Below, piece after piece: positions 8,815 through 14,627 of a stretch of 14,627 nt of DNA. The notes beneath the pieces are model-generated. The model searched no databases. It was not told the origin of the DNA and saw only the letters and a list, made by a program, of their open reading frames with translations. Within the stretch, counting starts at the first letter, position 1. Each line of letters begins with the position of its first letter. Source of the stretch: Bremia lactucae (lineage: Eukaryota; Oomycota; Peronosporomycetes; Peronosporales; Peronosporaceae); contig NC_090619.1 in assembly GCF_004359215.1 (NCBI RefSeq), positions 6,562,220-6,576,846 on the forward strand. Reading direction: 5' to 3'. Position numbers and translations under genes: made by a program.

Positions 8815-10154
8815 ATGAGCATGAAGTCGCTAGGCACAACGGCAGAGTGGGCACGCGAACGCCGTTCGCCTTCGCTGCCCACAACTCAATTTGAGTTGGT
8901 TGTCCCGAAGCTTGACCAATTTTCTGAAAAGAGGTTACCCATTTGCACGTGGCCACTGAAAGTAGGGCATTCGCAAATGGTTGCAGCGCAGGGCAACGAG
9001 GATCTTACGAGGCTCCGGCCGCTTCAAGAGCCGCCATTTGTGAGGCCTCGATCGATTTTGCAACGAGTATTAGCGACACCATCCAACTCAGGGCCGAGCA
9101 CTCCGCTTCACAGCCCCCGTCGTCGATCATCGGTAGCGACGTCCTGTATAGGATGCAGTCAGCGAGTATCTGACAAATTTGACAAACGAGATTTCTTGGC
9201 TCCTCATCACTGCACCGTCCCCGACTTCAGTGCTTACGAAAGCAGTAGCAACTGTAGCAGTCGATGCAATAGCCCCCTCCCGCCGAGCCACTTTCGAGAT
9301 GGGCCAATCCCATCCGACGATGAAGACGAGGGTGACAAGGAAGTCCTCGTCTCCGTGCTACGACGACAAGTAGCGCTGCTTCTTAAAAGTCTAGAGGAGG
9401 AAAAGAAGCGTCGCGCTTCCGAACAGCAACTTATGCAAACTGTACGTAGGTATGCCACATTGTTCTAATTCGAACTTCTCACTCATCGCCTGGTGCAGAA
9501 AATCATTGAGCTTCAAACATTGATTCGTCGAAATAGTGACGACGTGACCTCCGACGATGTCGATAACATCCGAAACGCTTCGCCGTCCAGGCTCCAGGGT
9601 GTCATCCTGACCCAAGAGACCGAGTGGCTTAAGAATCTTCAAAATCAGTCCTGGTCAGCGTCACTAGAGGAAAAAGAAGAACAAAAGGTGCCATCAAGTT
9701 GTTCATCAAAGCAAGATAATTGGGTTGGTGACAAAACGGTCAAGCTCCAACTCGCGAGACTCCGAGCGCAGATGCACGCTATTGTCATTGACACTCAACG
9801 AGAGACCCAGTGAGTTCACATTAGCGTATTAACGTCTGTCAGTCACTCATCAATTGTCGACTTTTATCATTGTGTAGAACACTTCGAGCCCAACTGGAAG
9901 GCGCGAAGCGGAGCAACAGTAAGAAGGAAAACCAGCTGACGCTCGAGACGACGATCAAGATATGTTCCCTCGAGCAAAAGCACGCAGTTGCCACGTCTCG
10001 ACTTGCGCAAGAAGCAGCAAATAGAGCTGCTCAAATTGAAAAGCTGCAGGTCGAAAAGCACGAGCTCGTAGCACGCATGCAGGCACAACGGGAGCATTTA
10101 AGGCAATTAGAACATGCTTTGGATGAAAAGCATGTTTTAAGTGCCTCTCACTGA
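8815..10154 (+). CDS. Coiled-coil protein of unknown function, 3 exons, 404 aa
   Basis: Exons are 8815-9441, 9499-9809 and 9878-10154 (TGA). The introns are 57 nt (GTACGT/TGCAG, phase 0) and 68 nt (GTGAGT/TGTAG, phase 2), and the joined frame is a clean 405 codons. The N-terminal 165 residues are Ser/Pro/Arg-rich and probably disordered, including SPRRRSS-like patches that could be phosphorylated. An acidic DDEDEGDK (about 168-175) precedes a first coiled coil (about 175-225). A Ser/Asp-rich linker follows, then a long second coiled coil (about 315-398) with Leu heptads and many Glu, Lys and Gln. There is no transmembrane segment or enzymatic motif. The ATG at 8815 is the first after an in-frame stop at 8737; an in-frame ATG at 8821 is an alternative. 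A cytoskeletal or scaffold role is possible but unproven. It converges on CNOT2. Confidence 0.8.
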
Positions 10155-10467
10155 ACACGACTGTAGCTATAACTCGTGCATCTTACGTTCACCAACAATT
10201 TGCGTGCAGCCAGCGCATTTTGTGTAGAAGCAAGAGTATAGTCCATAGTCGGGTGAGAGCTGGAAGAAAATAGATTGTATGAAAGCTGGTAGACAGCAAA
10301 GTGACACAATACACTACAGCATCAGTCTGCTACGTGTAGACGATCGAAAGTCTACTCGAAGTCAGCTGCTCTGCTTGCTGTTTATTTCTGGCCGATTCTG
10401 TGACGCACATGCACACAATTCTTGCAATATGAAGCTCTAGAAACAGTGACTGAGGAATCACAATATA
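10155..10467. other. Convergent intergenic spacer
   Basis: 313 bp between the stop codons of the plus-strand coiled-coil gene and the minus-strand CNOT2 gene. It must hold both 3' UTRs. I see no ORF, structured repeat or clear polyadenylation signal for either gene. Confidence 0.6.
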
Positions 10468-12319
10468 TTACGAAGAAGCATTAAACTTGACCCGAATATC
10501 TTCCTCACTTACCAAACCAGCACTGAGCGAATTGATGTTTCCCGTAAAAACGCGTCGTTCCCATGTAGCTATGTCAAAGTACAAGAACTGTAATGTCGTC
10601 GAAGCGTTTAATTGTCCGGCATTTGAGCTGGGGGCACTTCCTATGGATCCGATACTGCCACTGCCTGAACCGGCTTTGGGCGATCCGTTGGTCGATCCTC
10701 CTGTGGATGCGCTTCCATTGCCATTCAAAAGCGCAGCATCGGAAGAAGACGCGCGTTTGAACCAAGTCTTTAAATTCGCGTGGTACCGCCAATCGCGACT
10801 GTAGAGCTCTTGAGCAGCGTAGGCCTGCAAGACGTCTTTGGGCATAGAGTAAAAGATGAAAAACAAGGTCTCAAGGTGAAACTTCGACAAATGTGTCGTC
10901 TTGAGCACGGGGGGTTGGTTGTAATAGCAAGTAGGCAATGAAAATTGGGGCTCTTTCGTAAGCTGTTCTTCCGACCAAGGAGAAGCGAATGTCGGATATA
11001 ATGGTCTAGAGTAACGGAAAAGACAAATATATGATTCATAATACAAAAACATGATAGAGAAACAACCTACTCTGCCTTATTGAGATTCAATCCAAGTGAC
11101 GTGAGATCGCAGCCCATTGCCAAGTTTTTCATCAAATCACTATTTCCTGGTCGTATAATGGTGTGTAGCAAGCCCAGTAAGCCGTACTGATTGTTCGGAT
11201 CCAATTCACTGTTTGTGGTGCTGTTCTTTTCCACGTTTTGATCATCTGGCCGAGGCGCTCGAAAGTGATTAAATGCTTGGGTACCTAGATTTATGCTTCC
11301 ACTAATTCCTGCACCTGCTGCGGCATGTGTCGCACCGCCCGCACGACTTCCAATCAACGTGCTTCCTTTCTGCTGATCCAATCTTGATAACAGCATGCCG
11401 TCCGCTGCTGATGAAGTAAAGCTCGAGTGCCTCTTACTCTCCACCAAAGAACCAATAGTACTCTTTCCGCTAGAGACTGGTCCAAACGTGGACAGTGCCG
11501 GAAAATCCTCTTTCTGAATAACAAACTCCGAGTGTCGCGCCCGTATTGGATCAGCGACCACTGAGCCTGCAAAGCTTGCTTCCAATGACATGGACCCCAT
11601 CCTGTTTTACCACAGCCGTGCTTTGTGTAATTTAAATAGGCACTTTTAACCTTCAAATCTCTCTTACCTAGATCCGAGTACTGGAAATTCGGAAATGTCT
11701 GGCGCCTTCTTTTCGGTCGATAATTGAAAACTTAGTCCTATTTTAAATAAAACATTAATTTGATTAAACGACCTAATATGAAGCAATGTTACCGGAATAA
11801 ATACGTTGCAAGTCTTGTGTCGGTGGAATCGCACTTCCACTCGCTTGTATGCGACCAATGCCCGATCCGCCTAGAAACTGCAGAAGAAAAGCAGGAATTA
11901 AATCCAAAATTTCTAAATAATTATTTACACGATTACTGCTTACCGAATTGGACCCACTCGAGATTAAGCCGCTGGTGTAGCCCGAATATAAACCGTGTGC
12001 TTGTGCAGTCGCGGCATCTGACGTGTCCAAGTCCATGGCTCCCATATTTAATTCGCCGCTCAATGAGTGGAACGACGATAAATTAATAGGAGGACCGCCA
12101 CTGCTGCTCAGACCACTGCTGCTGCTCATCGGACCCTTGGAGCTCGAGAACTCGTCGCGGTGGTAGTAGTACTGACTGGCATCAAATTCCTCCTAATATT
12201 TAATGGTTAAAAATGGCGAAATTAAGGCGTCGCTGCTAAGTCATAGCGTATACCTTGTCTTCGGCGGTCTGTATATTATCCTTGAAGTACGCAAACTTGT
12301 CCTTGAACGGATCAATCAT
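10468..12319 (-). CDS. CNOT2: CCR4-NOT complex subunit 2 (NOT2), 6 exons, 512 aa
   Basis: Exons in coding order are 12319-12254, 12192-11944, 11877-11793, 11737-11668, 11601-11071 and 11005-10468. The introns are 61, 66, 55, 66 and 65 nt, all GT-AG, and the total is exactly 513 codons. The paired family motifs DISEFPVLGSR (about 146-156) and EDFPAL (about 188-193) are present. The C-terminal NOT2/3/5 domain is clear: QYGLLGLL (about 295), CDLTSLGLNLN, PLYPTFASPW, DVLQAYAAQELYSRDWRYH (to about 409) and FDIATWERRVF. The family member links NOT1 and NOT3 in the deadenylase scaffold that shortens mRNA poly(A) tails. A Gly/Ser-rich insert (about 420-470) interrupts the NOT box. The first 22 codons are exon 1, and the frame stays open upstream of the chosen ATG to the transposon at 12442, so the true N-terminus is uncertain. 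Confidence 0.92.
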
Positions 12320-12441
12320 GGTCAGCGCGTAGGGAGAGGCTGGGGCACGGCTATACTTGTATAGTTTTTCCCCCTTACGTTCGAGGTGTACAGCGAGATT
12401 GCGTAAAAGTACGACTAGCACAATGTGGAATTTAGTAATTA
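12320..12441 (-). promoter_or_regulatory. Remaining 5' flank of CNOT2, cut by transposon
   Basis: Only 122 bp separate the CNOT2 ATG from the transposon terminus. The CNOT2 frame has no stop over this stretch (about 41 codons), but it also has no other ATG. It is either a short 5' UTR with the core promoter or former coding sequence whose start lay beyond the insertion. I see no clear initiator motif. Confidence 0.4.
12440..12441. other. TA target-site duplication, left copy
   Basis: TA immediately outside the left terminal repeat, matched by TA at 14625-14626. TA duplication is the hallmark of Tc1/mariner/pogo insertion. Confidence 0.85.
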
Positions 12442-12466
12442 CAGTAGAACCCCTCTAAAGTAATAC
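12442..12466 (+). repeat. Left terminal inverted repeat
   Basis: Begins CAGTAGAACCCCTCTAAAG and is the exact reverse complement of 14600-14624 over 25 bp, diverging at the next base. The CAG start is usual for pogo-like elements. Confidence 0.95.
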
Positions 12467-12612
12467 GCTCTAAAGTAATAACACGTCCTAAGTAATAAAA
12501 TTTCGTGGTCCCGAGTTGGGACTTAAGGTTAAAGTAATATTTTGCCAAAGTAATAAAGTAATATTTTTTAAAGTCCCACTATTAGTAGACACATACCCCA
12601 AAAGTAATATAT
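12458..12612 (+). repeat. Subterminal AAGTAATA array
   Basis: Seven copies of AAGTAATA, most preceded by A or TA, occur in the first 170 bp of the element, all in one orientation. At the other end two direct and two inverted copies occur, including a 16-nt perfect palindrome (14572-14587). These are candidate binding sites for the transposase helix-turn-helix domains. Confidence 0.75.
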
Positions 12613-12645
12613 TAAGTTGTATCTAAAAAAAAAAATTTCAAATAA

Positions 12646-14360
12646 CTATACTTCTTTTGCCGCTTTTGAGAGAAATCGATGGAGAGTGACTTGCTTCTTT
12701 CCAGTAATCTGTATCCTTTCAAAATCGTCCAAAACTTCATTCAGTTTCCTGTGAGTCGTGGAAGTATCACACTTCCTCTGCATGAAGCACAGTTTACACA
12801 ACCTTATTGCATCAAGGACGTCCTTGGCTTTCACGGGGGCTGGCACTTCGCTATCATCCGCATCGGGAATCCCTCCTTCCACTTCTACAGGCAAAGGCAA
12901 TCCATGTTCTTCCATTGTTACTGCCACAATGTCTTTTACGTCAGGACTATAGGCGACCTCTCTCTCCAAGGGGTTGTTGAGGATGGCGTTGATGTCCATT
13001 GGATTGCGGTACAGTTGATCATTCTGTAACATGAGGTCATCTGCAACATTTGCGGCGGTTCGGTCGCCCTAGCAGGAACTTGGATGTTCAAGCTTGATGT
13101 CCGAATTTTGCAGTGATTAAAACAATTACGAATAGTTTCCTTGGTCACCATATTCCAGGCCTCCACAGCCCACACCATCGCCTTCAAAACATCCACTTTT
13201 TTATGCGCTTCCACATTGTCAAGTGTTTCATCCAGCTCCAATGCTATTAGCAAGTTGCAATTGAAAATTTTCCTGTAAAAGGCCTTCAAAGTTCGAATAA
13301 TGCCTGCATCACAAGGCTGAATTCGGGAAGTTGTGTTGGGCGGCAGGTAAAGGATTTTAACATTGGCCAGCTCCGGCAAGCTGTAAATTGGAACATGAGC
13401 AGGACAATTGTCCATAATCAGCAGCACATGTCTTCTTTCCATCCTCCAATTAAACCATTGTAGCCATTCCAAAAACAATACACTGTTCATCCAAGCCTTC
13501 GGGTTTGCCCTGTAGTGGCAGCCAAGGTTCTGACGATTGATATTTTTGAGACAACGAGGATTCAAGTATTTCCCAATCACCCAAAGTGGGACACGATCTG
13601 AGCCATCTCCGTTGGCACAAACAACAAAAGTTAGCCGTTCCTTGTGCTGCTTGCGGCCCTCCAGTTGCTTCGTTGCAAGTGAACGATCAGCCTAAAGTGA
13701 GGAGGCAATAAATTTTAGTATTTGAAGTTGCTTCCAAAGTGATTTCAACTGGCCCCGACATACCTGAAGTCGGTAAAACAAACCCGTTTCATCCATATTG
13801 TAGATATCCTTCCATTCATACTGATCCAAAACTTCTCGAATTGCGGGTAAGGATTGCTCGAGTATCTCCATGTTAACCGAACCGCTCTCTCCATGTCTCA
13901 CTCGCTCTTTGATTCCATATCGAGCTTTGAACCTGTTCAACCAGCCATTAGAGAATTGAAACGTATTTGTGTCTTGATCGGGGTACAGTCTCTCCAAAAA
14001 AATCCTCCTCTTTTCTTTATAAAGTTCACCCGAGAGATCCATGACATCTTCGTAAGTTCGCACAAATTTGTAAAGTGCCTCTTCCATGAGAGGGTATTCT
14101 ACAGTCTTCTGACGCTTCGCATCCATACTAATTTTTGCTCCGTCTCCTGCACCAGCTTTTTCACCTTGGGAGATCCAGTGCTCCTGCTGCTTGAGAATCT
14201 TGGAAATCGCAGCTTGACTGACAGTCATGCCAAATTTCTCTACCACCCATTGTGCAATATCCTTCTGTGTTCCACCGGTATCACGCTTCCTTTTACTGAT
14301 AGCTATGCGGATTTCATTAGTGATAGGAGCATGAGCAACCTTCAGGTGTGCTTTCGCCAT
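12646..14360 (-). CDS. Pogo/Tigger-family transposase, one intron plus a C-terminal frame break
   Basis: Exon 1 is 14360-13764, then a 72-nt intron (GTATGT/TTTAG, 13692-13763), then exon 2 from 13691. Residues 12-60 form a psq/CENP-B-like helix-turn-helix and about 75-150 a second CENP-B-type domain with FSNGWLNRFKARYGIK. The DDE domain has Asp190 in YNMDETGLFYR, Asp293 in LIMDNCPAH and Asp327 in IQPCDAGI, with 33 residues between the last two. KERLTFVVCANGDGS and PLWVIGK are typical of Tigger proteins. The frame changes between about 13065 and 13032. Downstream, about 128 residues ending HRFLSKAAKEV (TAA at 12646) continue in another frame. Either a small indel broke the C-terminal tail, or a 56-nt intron with a weak GTTCCT donor and TTACAG acceptor restores it. 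The catalytic core is intact either way. Confidence 0.9.
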
Positions 14361-14599
14361 TTTTTGTGTTAAGTTTGCAGTTCTTGCTTAGACGTTTAGA
14401 TTTGCCGTTCCCGTTCTGTACTTCTTATAAATATTTTAGTTTAGTTAAAGTGTCAAAGTTGAAGCTTCACGTCGAGGGTTAGGGTTAGGTAATGCGTCAG
14501 CTGCACATTGAGCTTCCTAAACGAAAATTTTCTGGAGAGAAGAGGTTGGCATCTAAAGTAATAAAACGCATAAAGTAATATTACTTTTCGGTCCTAAGA
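14361..14599. promoter_or_regulatory. Transposon 5' leader and presumed transposase promoter
   Basis: Noncoding stretch between the transposase ATG and the right terminal repeat. It holds subterminal AAGTAATA copies and a 14-nt GGGTTAGGGTTAGG run (14476-14489). The transposase promoter should lie here, but no defined motif is evident. Confidence 0.4.
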
Positions 14600-14624
14600 G
14601 TATTACTTTAGAGGGGTTCTACTG
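14600..14624 (-). repeat. Right terminal inverted repeat
   Basis: Exact reverse complement of the left terminal repeat over 25 bp, followed by the right TA duplication (14625-14626) one base before the window ends. Confidence 0.95.
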
Positions 14625-14627
14625 TAT

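Larger units (their letters stand above)
12442..14624 (-). mobile_element. Complete pogo/Tigger-like DNA transposon
   Basis: A 2183-bp element with perfect 25-bp terminal inverted repeats, a TA duplication at both ends and one transposase gene on the minus strand that fills most of its length. Domain order (CENP-B-type helix-turn-helix pair, then a DDE domain with Asp as third residue) places it in the pogo/Tigger group of Tc1/mariner. Both ends are intact and the repeats are identical, which suggests a recent insertion. Inside the termini lie many copies of AAGTAATA in both orientations. The transposase reads toward CNOT2. Confidence 0.93.

Noticed and set aside
14476..14489. Telomere-like GGGTTAGGGTTAGG run
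   Set aside because: Only about two TTAGGG units, inside an intact transposon. Oomycete telomeres as I recall use TTTAGGG. No sign of a chromosome end.

Overview
The window looks like nuclear DNA of an oomycete, probably a Phytophthora or downy-mildew relative. Three host genes have compact GT-AG introns of 55-70 nt. They sit beside degraded Ty3/gypsy-type LTR retroelements and a pogo/Tigger DNA transposon, an assortment typical of these genomes. The species cannot be fixed from the sequence. The retained WDR92 gene, which serves axonemal dynein assembly, would fit a zoospore-forming species.

Layout. Positions 1-2705 are retroelement debris. They hold an open ORF on the minus strand running off the left edge, a plus-oriented LTR (435 into the gap), a 100-N assembly gap (940-1039), a frameshifted gag on the minus strand (1040-2103), and a second LTR belonging to that gag element (2153-2705). 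Positions 2706-3720 hold no gene I can support. The WDR92/DNAAF10 gene (four exons, 356 aa) is at 3721-4983 on the plus strand. Positions 4984-8814 are gene-poor, with one perfect 16-bp hairpin and one ORF with a hydrophobic N-terminus but no start codon in that part. An unrecognised coiled-coil gene (three exons, 404 aa) is at 8815-10154. It converges on CNOT2/NOT2 (six exons, 512 aa, minus strand, 10468-12319). A complete 2183-bp Tigger-like transposon with 25-bp terminal inverted repeats and a TA target duplication occupies 12442-14624, only 122 bp upstream of the CNOT2 start codon.

The three host genes do not form a pathway: WDR92 serves dynein assembly, CNOT2 serves mRNA deadenylation, and the coiled-coil protein is unassigned. 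The points most worth following are the very high density of perfect short inverted repeats across the retroelement region (coding sequence, LTRs and antisense ORF alike), and the transposon lodged against the 5' end of CNOT2, where the CNOT2 frame stays open right up to the transposon boundary. Gene models were built by eye from splice signals, reading frame and remembered family features. No database search was run.
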